Notes under the pieces: model-generated
The model's database searches: none
What the model was told of the DNA's origin: nothing
Seen by the model: the letters and a program-made list of their open reading frames with translations, nothing else
Assembly: GCA_945903265.1 (NCBI GenBank)
Contig: CAMDNQ010000006.1
Location: 62,001-126,000, forward strand
Reading direction: 5' to 3'
Origin: Candidatus Sulfopaludibacter sp. SbA3
Lineage (GTDB): Bacteria > Acidobacteriota > Vicinamibacteria > Vicinamibacterales > UBA2999
Length of the DNA stretch: 64,000 nt
Program-made: the position numbers and the translations under genes
Shown here: positions 27,103 to 35,867 of the stretch, in pieces
Numbering within the stretch: position 1 is the stretch's first letter
Layout: every line of letters starts with the position of its first letter

Positions 27103-28165
27103 CTGCGCCGCCGACTGCCACAGCTCGCCAAAGTTGGTTTCCTGGCCGAGGGGCGTCTCCTCGGCTTCTTCGGCGCGCCACGCTCAGCAGCCGCTCCTTG
27201 CGCTCGATCTCAGGCACCAGCGCCTCGAACGCCTGCGCCAGCCGCTCGGACGCGCCATGCGCGTTGACGACGGAGTTGGCGACGAACGAGGCGATCGTGT
27301 CGTCCTTGATGTGATTGACCACCGCCGTGGCCACCTGGGCGTGGTCCTTGTCCTCGGATTGGGTCTGCCGGACGAGCCCGAGCAGCATCTCCGGTGTCAG
27401 CTTCGAGACGGCATCAGCCGCGGTCTGCAGGACGACATCCTCGCCCTGCGCCTTCGGCCACTGCGAGGTGGTTTCGAGCATGCGCTGCACGAGGGTAATC
27501 AGCGCCGCCGCCTTGGCGCTTATAGGACCGTCGCCTGTGTCCGCGCCCTGCAGCCGCTCGAGGAACTCACCGAAGCGCGTGCTGTCGCCGAGCATGGACA
27601 GCACGGACTGCAGGCCGTGCTCGTCGAGCGCCCCGCTGCCGCCCTGGAGGCAGTACGCGATGATCGCGTCCCACTGCGTGCCGTCGCCGCCGGCGCGCTC
27701 GCGCAGCACTTCGGCGTAATCGATTTCACGGATGTCGAAATGCCCGCGTCCCGAGGCTGCCCAGACCTTGCTGATCCCGCCCTCCGCCATGAGCTCTTCC
27801 GGCGGCCTGGTGAACAACAGCAGCAGGGCGTGCCAGTCGTGCACGTCGGCGCCGGCCTCCAGGCGGAGCGCGCCGACGAGCCTGTCGTGCATGATCTGCG
27901 CGAGCTCCACCACCGCGCCATCCGGTTTCTCCGGGGTGCGGCCGTCGATCACCAGCGTGTCCGGGTGAACGGTCATCATAAGGTCGCCCGCCGCGACCAG
28001 CCGGTTGCCGCTCGTGATCACCCGCGCCAGCGAGGCCTGGATGGAGGGGTGGGTCGCCGGGTAGAGCGAGACCGACCGTGCTGCGGTGCGGCACGCCCGC
28101 GCGAACTCCGCGAGCGCCGCGCTCTGCTCCGGTGACATCGGCGTGACCGCCGGCGGGGGGGCCAT
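26990..28165 (-). CDS. N-terminal half of the frameshifted HEAT-repeat protein
   Basis: Starts MAPPPAVTP at 28165 and reads as a real protein to about residue 330 (EIERKERLLSVA, near 27180). Beyond that the remaining residues are Arg/Gly/Ala-rich and frame-shadow-like. The N-terminal 100 residues (RSVSLYPATHPSI, HPDTLVIDGRTP) match the N-terminal domain of the downstream HD-GYP protein. Helical repeats follow. One base too many in GGCGCGCC at about 27172-27182 would explain the break. It could be a sequencing error, a true mutation or programmed shifting. Confidence 0.65.
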   Translation of the reverse strand: MAPPPAVTPMSPEQSAALAEFARACRTAARSVSLYPATHPSIQASLARVITSGNRLVAAGDLMMTVHPDTLVIDGRTPEKPDGAVVELAQIMHDRLVGALRLEAGADVHDWHALLLLFTRPPEELMAEGGISKVWAASGRGHFDIREIDYAEVLRERAGGDGTQWDAIIAYCLQGGSGALDEHGLQSVLSMLGDSTRFGEFLERLQGADTGDGPISAKAAALITLVQRMLETTSQWPKAQGEDVVLQTAADAVSKLTPEMLLGLVRQTQSEDKDHAQVATAVVNHIKDDTIASFVANSVVNAHGASERLAQAFEALVPEIERKERLLSVARRRSRGDAPRPGNQLWRAVAVGGADADVVLGRAVRVTGIRPRALGGAAPGDRRRTGVRRSA

Positions 28166-28176
28166 CGGAATGTGAT

Positions 28177-28182
28177 TATACT
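28177..28182 (+). promoter_or_regulatory. candidate -10 hexamer for the nucleoside-salvage operon
   Basis: TATACT, 12 bases before the ATG at 28195, in the 29-base spacer between the divergent HEAT-protein and phosphorylase genes. It implies a very short leader. No clear -35 is visible. Confidence 0.4.
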
Positions 28183-28194
28183 GGGCGCTCTTCC

Positions 28195-29496
28195 ATGAAT
28201 TTTGTCGACGTCATCGCGAAAAAGCGCGATGGAAACGCGCTGTCGCGCGAGGACATCGACCGCTTTGTCAGCGGTGTGACGACGGCCTCGATTCCCGACT
28301 ATCAGGCGTCCGCGCTGCTCATGGCCATCGTGCTGCGGGGGATGACCGACCAGGAGACCGGGTGGCTGACCGACGCCATGGTCCGGTCCGGGGATCGCGT
28401 CGACCTCTCCGATATCGAGGGCATCAAGGTCGGCAAGCACAGCACCGGGGGTGTCGGCGATAAGGTCTCGATCATCCTCGCCCCGATCGCCGCGGCGTGC
28501 GGGGTCGTCGTCCCTAAGATGTCCGGACGCGGGCTCGGGCACACCGGCGGGACGCTCGACAAGCTCGAATCGATTCCGGGCTACCGCACGGCGCTGACCG
28601 TCGAGGAATTCAAGCGGGTCCTGCGGACCGTCGGGACCAGCATCATCGGGCAGACGGCCTCCCTCGCACCGGCGGACAAGCGGCTGTATGCCTTGCGCGA
28701 CGTCACCGCGACGGTCCCGAGCGTGCCGCTCATTGCGGCGTCGGTCATGAGCAAGAAGCTGGCGGAAGGCGGGAACGCGCTCGTGCTCGACGTGAAGTGC
28801 GGCGACGGGGCCTTCATGAAGTCGGAGAAGGACGCGCGCGAGCTGGCGCGCGCCCTTGTGGCCATCGGCAGCCAGGGCGGCGTCCGTACGGAAGCCGTGA
28901 TCACCAACATGGACGCTCCGCTCGGCCTGGCCGTCGGCAACGCGGTCGAAATCATCGAGTGCATCGAAACGCTCAAGGGCCGGGGCCCCGCGGATCTTGT
29001 CGCGGTCGTCGGCGCGCTCGGGTCCCGCGTGCTCGTGCTGTCCGGGCGGTTCGACGAGGCGTCGGCCGACGCTGCGCTGCGCGGCGCCATCGCGTCGGGC
29101 GCCGCCCTCGCCACGCTCCGCGCGATGATCGAGGCCCAGGGCGGCGACGGCGCGGTCGTCGATGACTACAGCCGTCTGCCCGCGGCGGCCAGGCGGAAGG
29201 CGGTGACCGCGCCGCGGGAGGGTTACATCGCGGCGCTGAAGGCGGACCTCGTGGGCCGTGCGTCGATGGCGCTCGGCGCGGGCCGCGAGCGCGTCGAGGA
29301 CCGCGTCGATCATGGCGCCGGCGTGATGATTTCGAAGAAGCCGGGCGACGCGGTCCGCGCTGGCGACACCGTCCTCGAGTTGTTGTACAACGACGCGCGC
29401 GGACTCGCGCAGGCGGTGGCGTTCGCGGAACAGGCGATCCATATCGCCTCCGATCCACCGGCGGTGAAGCCGCTCGTCCTCGGACGGGTGGCGTAA
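28195..29496 (+). CDS. deoA: pyrimidine-nucleoside (thymidine) phosphorylase
   Basis: 433 residues, full length for the family. GKHSTGGVGDKVS is the phosphate-binding loop and KMSGRGLGHTGGTLDKLES is the family signature; LDVKCGDGAFM and a C-terminal alpha/beta lobe follow. It cleaves thymidine or uridine with phosphate to base and (deoxy)ribose 1-phosphate. It heads a run with a nucleoside transporter, purine phosphorylase and cytidine deaminase, which is a complete salvage route. Pdp versus DeoA specificity is uncertain. Confidence 0.93.
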   Translation: MNFVDVIAKKRDGNALSREDIDRFVSGVTTASIPDYQASALLMAIVLRGMTDQETGWLTDAMVRSGDRVDLSDIEGIKVGKHSTGGVGDKVSIILAPIAAACGVVVPKMSGRGLGHTGGTLDKLESIPGYRTALTVEEFKRVLRTVGTSIIGQTASLAPADKRLYALRDVTATVPSVPLIAASVMSKKLAEGGNALVLDVKCGDGAFMKSEKDARELARALVAIGSQGGVRTEAVITNMDAPLGLAVGNAVEIIECIETLKGRGPADLVAVVGALGSRVLVLSGRFDEASADAALRGAIASGAALATLRAMIEAQGGDGAVVDDYSRLPAAARRKAVTAPREGYIAALKADLVGRASMALGAGRERVEDRVDHGAGVMISKKPGDAVRAGDTVLELLYNDARGLAQAVAFAEQAIHIASDPPAVKPLVLGRVA

Positions 29497-29504
29497 GGGG
29501 ACAC

Positions 29505-30833
29505 ATGGAGAATGGCAGGACGCTGCGGCTGGCGGCGATAGCCGCCGTCCTCGTGCTGGGCGCGGTCGCCTGGGTATTCGGAACGATGGGGTTGTTCCGG
29601 CCGCAGGCGGCGGCGGGCGCGCTCTGTTTCATCGCCATCGTCGCCGTGTTCTCGCCGAACCTGCGCCAGGTGAACTGGCGCACCGTCGGGTGGGGGATGG
29701 CGCTGCAGCTCGGCCTGGCCCTGCTGATCCTGAAGCTGGAAGTCGGCGGCCGGCGGCCGTTCTACGACGTCTTCAGCGCCATCGGCGCCGGCGTCAGCCG
29801 GTTCCTGCAGTTCACCGACGCCGGATCGCGATTCGTCTTCGGACCGCTCGCCAACCCCGAAATCCTCGGCAAGTCCTGGGGGCCCGAAAACGGGTTCATC
29901 TTCGCGTTCGTCGCGCTGCCCACGATCATCTTCATCTCGTCGGTCTTCACCGTCCTTTATTACTTCGGCGTGCTGCAGTTCGTGGTCCGGGTGATGGCGC
30001 GGTTGATGATGCGCGTGATGCGCACGAGCGGCGCCGAGACGCTCTCCGCAGCCGCCAACGTGTTCATGGGCCAGACCGAGGCGCCCATCATCGTCAAGCC
30101 GTTCGTCCCCCGGATGACGCAGTCCGAGCTCCTCGCCATGATGGTCGGCGGCATGGCGACCATCTCGGGCGGCGTCATGGCGGTGTACATCGCGCTCGGC
30201 GCGGATCCGGTCGCGATCCTGACGACGAGCGTGATGGCGGCCCCGTGCGGCCTGTACCTCTCGAAGCTGCTGCTGCCGGAGCTCGAACAGCCTGAGACAT
30301 CGGGGACGGCGACGGTCAATGTCGAGAAGCTGCACGTCAACGCCATCGACGCCGCCGCGGCGGGTGCGTCGGATGGATTGATGCTGGCCGTCAACGTCGC
30401 GGCGATGCTGATCGCGTTTCTGGCGTTCATCGCGCTGTTCGATTTCCTCCTGGGGGCGATCCGGCCCGGCCTGACCCTCGCGTCCATCTTCGCCGTCGTC
30501 TTTGCGCCGGTCGCCTTTCTCATGGGCGTCCCGTCTGCCGACATCCCTGAGCTCGCCGATCTGCTCGGCACCAAGCTCGTGGCCAATGAGTTCGTGGCGT
30601 TCGTAAAGCTGACGGGCGAGTATCGCGGCGTGATCAGCGACCGCTCCTATACGCTGGCGACATTTGCGCTCACCGGGTTTGCCAATATCGCCTCGATCGG
30701 CATCCAGCTGGGAGGCATCGGGGCGATGGCGCCGAACCGGCGTGGCGATCTGGCGCGGCTCGGGACGCGGGCGCTCCTGGCGGGCTTCATCGCGACGCTG
30801 GTGAACGCCTGTCTCGCCTCCATGCTGCTGTGA
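29505..30833 (+). CDS. nupC: concentrative nucleoside transporter (NupC/CNT family)
   Basis: 442 residues with about ten membrane helices. FMGQTEAPIIVKPF is the nucleoside-binding signature of CNT transporters, and NEFVAFVKL and LTGFANIASIGIQLGG near the C-terminus are also conserved. It imports nucleosides with sodium or protons. AGGGGA precedes the ATG, 8 bases after the phosphorylase stop. Its TGA overlaps the ATG of the purine phosphorylase by one base. Confidence 0.93.
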   Translation: MENGRTLRLAAIAAVLVLGAVAWVFGTMGLFRPQAAAGALCFIAIVAVFSPNLRQVNWRTVGWGMALQLGLALLILKLEVGGRRPFYDVFSAIGAGVSRFLQFTDAGSRFVFGPLANPEILGKSWGPENGFIFAFVALPTIIFISSVFTVLYYFGVLQFVVRVMARLMMRVMRTSGAETLSAAANVFMGQTEAPIIVKPFVPRMTQSELLAMMVGGMATISGGVMAVYIALGADPVAILTTSVMAAPCGLYLSKLLLPELEQPETSGTATVNVEKLHVNAIDAAAAGASDGLMLAVNVAAMLIAFLAFIALFDFLLGAIRPGLTLASIFAVVFAPVAFLMGVPSADIPELADLLGTKLVANEFVAFVKLTGEYRGVISDRSYTLATFALTGFANIASIGIQLGGIGAMAPNRRGDLARLGTRALLAGFIATLVNACLASMLL

Positions 30834-31672
30834 TGGCTGACGCCTCGACGTTCGACCAGGTGGAAGCGGCAGCCGCCGCCGTGCGGTCCCGATGCGGTGC
30901 GTTGCCGCAGACGGCGATCGTCCTCGGTTCGGGTCTCGGAGACTTTGCCGACACGCTGACCGATGCGGTGTCGATCCCGTACGAGGATCTGCCGCATTGG
31001 CCCGCATCGAAAGTCGTCGGTCATGCCGGGCGCCTCGTCGTGGGAACCGTCGCGGGCGGTGTCGCGGGAAAGCGGGTGGCCGCGCTGGCAGGACGGGCCC
31101 ATGTCTATGAGGGGCACGGCCTGGAGAGGGTCGTCTTTGCCACGCGCGTCATGGGGAGGCTCGGCGTCAGGCAGATCATCCTGACGAACGCCGCGGGCGG
31201 CATCAATACGGGCTTTGCGCAGGGCGCGCTGATGATCATCGACGACCACATCAACCTGATGGGGACGAACCCGCTGGTCGGGCCGAACGACGATCGGCTG
31301 GGGCCGCGATTTCCTGACATGACCGAGGTCTACTCGACGCGCCTGCGGGCGCTCGCCGAGGCCGCCGCGAAGGCGCGGGGCGTGGCGGTGACCCACGGCG
31401 TCTATGCCGCGCTTCAGGGCCCGAGCTATGAGACCCCGGCGGAGATCCGGTATCTCCGTACCAGCGGCGCGGATGCCGTCGGCATGTCGACGGTGCCCGA
31501 AGCCATTGCTGCGCGTCACATGGGCGTCGAGGTGCTCGGGATTTCCTGCATCACCAACATGGCCGCCGGCATCCTGCCGCAGCCGCTGCAGCATGACGAA
31601 GTGCTCGAGACCGCGCGCCGCGTCCGCGGCGCCTTCGTTTCGCTGCTCGAGGGCATCATTGAACGACTCTGA
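30833..31672 (+). CDS. punA: purine-nucleoside phosphorylase (PNP, trimeric type)
   Basis: 279 residues. IVLGSGLGDFAD is the phosphate loop, LTNAAGGINTGF and GPSYETPAEIR with VGMSTVPEAIAARH are the purine- and phosphate-site blocks of the PNP/MTAP class-II-like trimeric family. It cleaves inosine and guanosine to base and ribose 1-phosphate. ATG at 30833 overlaps the transporter stop as TGATG; GTG one codon earlier is possible. The 3' end overlaps cdd by 14 bases. Confidence 0.93.
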   Translation: MADASTFDQVEAAAAAVRSRCGALPQTAIVLGSGLGDFADTLTDAVSIPYEDLPHWPASKVVGHAGRLVVGTVAGGVAGKRVAALAGRAHVYEGHGLERVVFATRVMGRLGVRQIILTNAAGGINTGFAQGALMIIDDHINLMGTNPLVGPNDDRLGPRFPDMTEVYSTRLRALAEAAAKARGVAVTHGVYAALQGPSYETPAEIRYLRTSGADAVGMSTVPEAIAARHMGVEVLGISCITNMAAGILPQPLQHDEVLETARRVRGAFVSLLEGIIERL

Positions 31673-32048
31673 GCTGATCAGGGCCGCGCGACAGGCGAGA
31701 CGTCACGCGCGCGCGGCTTTTTCGAAATTCAAGGTCGGTGCCGCTCTGGAAACGGCGGACGGAACTGTCATTACCGGCTGCAACATCGAGAATGCGACGT
31801 ACGGCCTCACGATCTGCGCCGAACGCGTGGCGATGTTCAAAGCCCTGTCGGACGGGCACCGAAGGTTCCGGCGCATCGTGATTGTCGCGGACACGAGCGC
31901 TCCCACCCCGCCCTGCGGCGCCTGCCGCCAGATTCTGTGGGAGTTCGGCGGCGATCTCGAAGTCATCCTCGCGAATCTGCGCCGCGAAACCGGCCGTCAT
32001 CGACTGAGCGCGCTCCTGCCGATTCCCTTCGACGCGCGGCTGCTCTAA
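31659..32048 (+). CDS. cdd: cytidine deaminase
   Basis: 129 residues. [29 protein letters not shown] and [13 protein letters not shown] give the complete zinc site (Cys of CAE, Cys-x-x-Cys) and catalytic Glu. It converts cytidine and deoxycytidine to uridine and deoxyuridine, feeding the phosphorylase at the start of the operon. TTG at 31659 lies inside punA and starts LNDSELI; no ATG or GTG gives a normal N-terminus, so the TTG start is favoured. Confidence 0.92.
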   Translation: MNDSELIRAARQARRHARAAFSKFKVGAALETADGTVITGCNIENATYGLTICAERVAMFKALSDGHRRFRRIVIVADTSAPTPPCGACRQILWEFGGDLEVILANLRRETGRHRLSALLPIPFDARLL

Positions 32049-32066
32049 GCGCAATCACCCCCGCGG

Positions 32067-32072
32067 TACAAT
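32067..32072 (+). promoter_or_regulatory. candidate -10 hexamer for a leaderless mtnA transcript
   Basis: TACAAT followed by 7 bases and the ATG at 32080. The spacer after cdd is only 31 bases. The spacing equals that at mltB and iorA. Confidence 0.45.
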
Positions 32073-32079
32073 CAGCCCA

Positions 32080-33135
32080 ATGCTCCCGACAATTGAATGG
32101 AAGGGCGACTCAGTCGTCATGATCGATCAGCGGAAGCTTCCCGCCTCCGAGATCTATGTCACCTGCAGGACGGCGAACGACGTGGCCAGGGCGATCAAGA
32201 CGATGATCATCCGCGGCGCGCCGGCCATCGGCGTGGCGGCGGCGATGGGCATCGCACTGGGGATGCGGAAGAGCAAGGCGACTGGAACGAAGCAGTTCGC
32301 GACGGAGTTCCAGAAGACATGCGCCCTCATGGCGGCCACCCGCCCCACGGCGGTGAACCTGTTCTGGGCCATCGACTGTATGAAGCGAACCTTCGCCGAG
32401 GCCGCGCAGGCGGGCGCGTCGGTCGGCGAGATTACCGACCGCCTCGAGGCCGAGGCGGTGAAGATCCACGATGACGACGTGGCGAGCTGCCGGTCGATGG
32501 GCGCGCACGGCGCCTCACTGGTCCCGGAGGCGGCGACGATCCTGACCCACTGCAACGCCGGCGCGCTCGCCACCGCCGGATACGGGACGGCCCTCGGCGT
32601 CATTCGCGCCGCGGTCGAGCAGGGCAAGCGAATCGCGGTCCTTGCCGACGAAACGCGGCCGTTTCTTCAGGGCGCCCGGCTGACCGCCTGGGAGCTGGTG
32701 AAGGACGGTATCGACACGACCGTCATCACCGACAACATGGCCGGCAGCATCATGCGGAGCGGCCAGATCGACCTTGTCGTGGTCGGCGCCGATCGCATCG
32801 CCGCCAACGGCGACGTCGCGAACAAGGTCGGCACCTATCCGGTGGCTGTGCTCGCCAAAGAGCACGGCATCCCGTTCTATGTCGCGGCGCCCATCTCCAC
32901 GATCGACCTCAAGACGGCCGACGGCAGCGGCATCCCCATCGAGGAGCGCAACGCGCGTGAGGTGACGCACGTCGGCTCGTCCCAGCTGACGCCCGCGGCC
33001 GCACATATCAGGAATCCGGCGTTCGACGTCACGCCCGCGAAGTTCGTGACGGCGATCATCACCGAGCGCGGTATCGCGCGGGCGCCGTACGACAGCTCGC
33101 TGCGCGAGCTGTGTCGAACCCCGAACCGAACCTGA
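32080..33135 (+). CDS. mtnA: methylthioribose-1-phosphate isomerase
   Basis: 351 residues. [37 protein letters not shown] (catalytic Cys) and [18 protein letters not shown] (catalytic Asp) are diagnostic for MtnA, distinguishing it from eIF2B subunits. It isomerises methylthioribose 1-phosphate to the ribulose form in the methionine salvage cycle. Its position after purine phosphorylase fits salvage of methylthioadenosine if PunA accepts it. The last codons (RTPNRT) are encoded by the gaac-word repeat that precedes tsaD. Confidence 0.93.
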   Translation: MLPTIEWKGDSVVMIDQRKLPASEIYVTCRTANDVARAIKTMIIRGAPAIGVAAAMGIALGMRKSKATGTKQFATEFQKTCALMAATRPTAVNLFWAIDCMKRTFAEAAQAGASVGEITDRLEAEAVKIHDDDVASCRSMGAHGASLVPEAATILTHCNAGALATAGYGTALGVIRAAVEQGKRIAVLADETRPFLQGARLTAWELVKDGIDTTVITDNMAGSIMRSGQIDLVVVGADRIAANGDVANKVGTYPVAVLAKEHGIPFYVAAPISTIDLKTADGSGIPIEERNAREVTHVGSSQLTPAAAHIRNPAFDVTPAKFVTAIITERGIARAPYDSSLRELCRTPNRT

Positions 33136-33177
33136 ACCTGAACACGAACCGGGAAGCGAGAACCGAGCAGCGTGAAC
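33121..33177. repeat. gaac-word leader repeat, copy 1 (divergent)
   Basis: Tandem gaac(c/a) words followed by acacgaaccgggaagcgag and gagcagcGTGAAC. It covers the last mtnA codons and the region before tsaD. It is the most diverged of three related copies (others at 34696 and 35173). Confidence 0.6.
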
Positions 33178-33180
33178 TCC

Positions 33181-34248
33181 ATGATCGTGCTAGGCATCGA
33201 GACGTCCTGTGACGAAACGGCCGCCGCGGTCGTCGATGAAACGGGGCACCCCACGCGTCCCTGGCGCGTCAAATCCAACATCATCGCGTCGCAGGCCGAC
33301 ATCCATCGCGAGTGGGGCGGCATCGTCCCCGAGCTCTCGGCGCGCCAGCACGTGCGGGACATCTGCGGCGTCGTCGAGAGGGCGCTGGCCGAGGCGCAGG
33401 CGGATCGGTACGACGCGATTGCGGTCACGCAGGGGCCGGGCCTCGTGGGCTCGCTGCTCGTCGGGCTCTCGTTTGCCAAGTCGCTCGCCTGGGCGCGCGG
33501 GGTTCCGCTCATCCCGGTGCACCACCTGGCCGGCCACATCGAATCGCTCGTCCTCGACCATGGCGAGCTGCCGCTGCCCGCCGTGATCCTCGTCGTCTCG
33601 GGTGGGCACACCAGCCTCTATCGCGTGGAGGCCCGCGGCCGGTACGAGCTGCTGGGGCGGACACGGGACGATGCGGCGGGGGAAGCGTTCGACAAGATTG
33701 CGAAGCTGCTCGGACTCGGGTATCCGGGAGGGCCGGCGATCGATCGCGTCGCCCGCGAAGGGAACGACACGGCGGTGCGGTTTCCCAAGACGCGGCTGAA
33801 GCACGCCGATCGCAACGCCCCGGAGCTGCCGGGCCGCCGCGATTTCAGCTTCAGCGGTCTGAAGACGTCGGTGCTGCGGTATGTCACGCTGCGGCGCGGA
33901 GAGCTGGGACTGGCCGAGGCCGATCCGCTGCCACGCAAGGATGTCGTCGACATTGCCGCCAGCTTCCAGCGGGTCGTTGTCGAGTCGCTGCTGGACGGGT
34001 TGTTCGACGCGGCGCGATGGTATGACGCGCACAGCGTCGGCATTGCCGGCGGTGTCTCGGCCAACAGCCGCCTGCGCGCTGACGCCGTCGTTCGCGGCGC
34101 CGCGCGCGGGATCCCCGTCGCCGTGCCAGGCCTTTCGCTGTCGACCGACAATGCCGCGATGATTGCCGCAGCGGGTCTTCGCCGGTTCCGGTCCGGCTAT
34201 GTCGGCTCGCTCGATATCAATGCCGATGCGTCACTGGCGCTGACGTAG
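33181..34248 (+). CDS. tsaD: tRNA N6-threonylcarbamoyladenosine synthase subunit TsaD
   Basis: 355 residues of the ASKHA family. VLGIETSCDETAAAVV is the first signature, PVHHLAGHIES contains the metal-binding His pair, VSGGHTSLY is the nucleotide loop, and DFSFSGLKT is near the middle. It attaches threonylcarbamoyl to A37 of ANN-reading tRNAs with TsaB and TsaE. ATG at 33181 gives the standard MIVLGIET start; GTG at 33172 lies inside the leader repeat. The stop codon lies in the arm of the palindrome that follows. Confidence 0.95.
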   Translation: MIVLGIETSCDETAAAVVDETGHPTRPWRVKSNIIASQADIHREWGGIVPELSARQHVRDICGVVERALAEAQADRYDAIAVTQGPGLVGSLLVGLSFAKSLAWARGVPLIPVHHLAGHIESLVLDHGELPLPAVILVVSGGHTSLYRVEARGRYELLGRTRDDAAGEAFDKIAKLLGLGYPGGPAIDRVAREGNDTAVRFPKTRLKHADRNAPELPGRRDFSFSGLKTSVLRYVTLRRGELGLAEADPLPRKDVVDIAASFQRVVVESLLDGLFDAARWYDAHSVGIAGGVSANSRLRADAVVRGAARGIPVAVPGLSLSTDNAAMIAAAGLRRFRSGYVGSLDINADASLALT

Positions 34249-34274
34249 AGCGCAGGCTTAAGCCTGCGCGCTAC
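34245..34274. repeat. near-perfect palindrome after tsaD
   Basis: gcgcaggctta/agcctgcgc is a perfect inverted repeat at 34250-34269 and is flanked by gtag and ctac. It includes the TAG of tsaD in its left flank. It may form a terminator-like or RNA-processing hairpin; no T-run follows. Confidence 0.7.
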
Positions 34275-34284
34275 AGGGATTTCG

Positions 34285-34698
34285 ATGAAAACACTGACGG
34301 ACTATCTCTGGTTCGAGACGAAGAAGAAGCAGGAGATCGTGCGCATCACCGATCAGGTCGCGGAGATCGTGCGCGCGAGCGGCGTCGCCGAAGGCATGGT
34401 GCTCGTGTCCGCCATGCACATCACGGCCTCGGTCTTCGTGAACGACTGGGAGGATGGCCTCATCCACGACTTCCAGGTCTGGCTGGAGAAGCTGGCGCCG
34501 GCGGGCAAGGACTACCGACATCATCAGACGGGCGAAGACAACGCGGATGCGCATCTGAAGCGCACGCTCATGGGCCACCAGGTCATGCTGCCAATCACGA
34601 AGGGCACGCTCGATCTGGGTCCGTGGGAGCAGGTGTTCTACGGGGAATTCGACGGCCAGCGCCGCAAGCGGGTCGTCGTGAAGGTCATGGGTGTATGA
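34285..34698 (+). CDS. YjbQ/UPF0047 family protein
   Basis: 137 residues with [32 protein letters not shown] and [13 protein letters not shown], the conserved blocks of the YjbQ family (His/Asp-rich metal site). Family members have been reported to complement thiamine-phosphate synthase weakly; the physiological role is unsettled. It is in the same orientation as tsaD and the NUDIX gene and may be cotranscribed through the palindrome. Confidence 0.88.
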   Translation: MKTLTDYLWFETKKKQEIVRITDQVAEIVRASGVAEGMVLVSAMHITASVFVNDWEDGLIHDFQVWLEKLAPAGKDYRHHQTGEDNADAHLKRTLMGHQVMLPITKGTLDLGPWEQVFYGEFDGQRRKRVVVKVMGV

Positions 34699-34747
34699 AC
34701 ACCGAACATGAACACGAACCGAGCAGCAAGAACGTAGAAGTGTGAAC
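34696..34747. repeat. gaac-word leader repeat, copy 2
   Basis: From the YjbQ stop to the second codon of the NUDIX gene. The 24 bases beginning cgaacatgaacacgaa are identical in copy 3 (35173), and the next 21 differ at 5 positions, ending in GTGAAC, the start of the NUDIX gene. Confidence 0.75.
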
Positions 34748-35212
34748 GATTCACGCCAGTACCCCGCCCGCCCCATCGTCGGCGTCGGCGCCGTGATCGT
34801 TCAGGATGGCCGCGTGCTGCTGGTCAAGCGGCGATACGAGCCGCTCGCCGGCCGCTGGAGCCTGCCCGGCGGCACGCTCGAGATCGGGGAAACGCTCGAA
34901 GCGGGGCTCGCGCGCGAAATGCAGGAAGAGACGGGTCTCGACGTCCGGGTCGGGCCGGTCATCGAGGTGTTCGACCGCATCATGCTCGATGAGGAGAAGC
35001 GCGTGCAGTATCACTTCGTGCTCGTCGACTATCTGTGCTGGCCAACCCGCGGAACGCTTGCGGCGGGGTCGGATGTCGAGGATGCGATCTTCGTGGATCC
35101 CGGTGACCTTGCGCGGTACGAGCTGACCGAGAAGGCGCAGGCGGTGATTGACCGGGGACTCCAGCTGGCCGCGAACCCGAACATGAACACGAACCGAGCA
35201 GTGAGAAGCTAG
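34742..35212 (+). CDS. NUDIX hydrolase
   Basis: 156 residues. The NUDIX box runs from GTLEIGETLEAGLARE through MQEETGL (GX5EX7REUXEEXGU complete) after LPGG. It hydrolyses a nucleoside diphosphate linked to another group; a broad ADP-sugar or MutT-like role is possible. The start is GTG at 34742 inside repeat copy 2. The last residues, NPNMNTNRAVRS, are encoded by repeat copy 3, so the C-terminal tail is repeat-derived. Confidence 0.9.
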   Translation: MNDSRQYPARPIVGVGAVIVQDGRVLLVKRRYEPLAGRWSLPGGTLEIGETLEAGLAREMQEETGLDVRVGPVIEVFDRIMLDEEKRVQYHFVLVDYLCWPTRGTLAAGSDVEDAIFVDPGDLARYELTEKAQAVIDRGLQLAANPNMNTNRAVRS

Positions 35213-35222
35213 AAGCGTGAAC
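35173..35222. repeat. gaac-word leader repeat, copy 3
   Basis: Covers the 3' end of the NUDIX gene, the 4-base spacer and the GTG AAC start of the HD gene. It is 40 of 45 bases identical to copy 2 and in the same position relative to the downstream start codon. Confidence 0.75.
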
Positions 35223-35792
35223 GACTTCGCGTTATCCCGCCCCGCAGCCTGGCAGCTGCTGACCGAGTGGACGACGGGGGAGAGCCTTCGGAAACACGCA
35301 CTGGGGGTCGAGGCCGCCGTGCGGGGCTACGCCCGGACGCTCGGCGAGGACGAGGAGGCGTGGGGCGTCGTCGCGCTGTTGCACGACATGGACTACGAGC
35401 GGTTTCCCTCGCTCGACGATCATCCGTATCGCGGATGTGAGGAGCTGCAGCGGCGCGGGTACCCGGCGTGGGTGACGCGCGCCATCCTGTCGCACGCCGA
35501 CTACAGCAACACGCCGCGGGAGAGCCGTCTCGAGAAGACGCTGTACGCCTGCGACGAAATGGCCGGATTCGTCACGGCCGCCGCGCTTGTCCGGCCGTCG
35601 AAGAGCATCCTCGACCTCGAAGCGCCATCGGTACTCAAGAAGATCAAAGACAAAGCCTTTGCGCGCGCGGTGTCGCGCGACGACCTGCGCCGCGGCGCCG
35701 GGGAGCTCGGTCTGCCACTTGAGGAGCACGTGGCCAACGTCATCGCGTTCATGCGGGTCGAAGCCGCCGCGCTGGGCCTTCGCGGCATGTAG
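35217..35792 (+). CDS. HD-domain metal-dependent hydrolase
   Basis: 191 residues. LRKHALGVEAAV provides the first His, VVALLHDMDYE is the HD pair, and ILSHADY is the distal metal-binding block. It resembles small HDIG hydrolases annotated in many genomes without known substrate; nucleotide phosphohydrolase activity is possible. GTG at 35217 follows repeat copy 3. Confidence 0.8.
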   Translation: MNDFALSRPAAWQLLTEWTTGESLRKHALGVEAAVRGYARTLGEDEEAWGVVALLHDMDYERFPSLDDHPYRGCEELQRRGYPAWVTRAILSHADYSNTPRESRLEKTLYACDEMAGFVTAAALVRPSKSILDLEAPSVLKKIKDKAFARAVSRDDLRRGAGELGLPLEEHVANVIAFMRVEAAALGLRGM

Positions 35793-35867
35793 GGTCCGAC
35801 TGTAGCGTCTATCAGTAAACATCAGCCCGCCGCCCGGCGTAACCCCGTCAGAGCTGTTGATCCCGCA

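Noticed and set aside
27160..27190. Programmed ribosomal frameshift in the HEAT gene.
   Set aside because: No slippery heptamer or downstream pseudoknot was evident, so mutation or sequencing error is simpler.
28018..31007. Two long minus-strand frames.
   Set aside because: Antisense to deoA, nupC and punA and lacking any recognisable domain.
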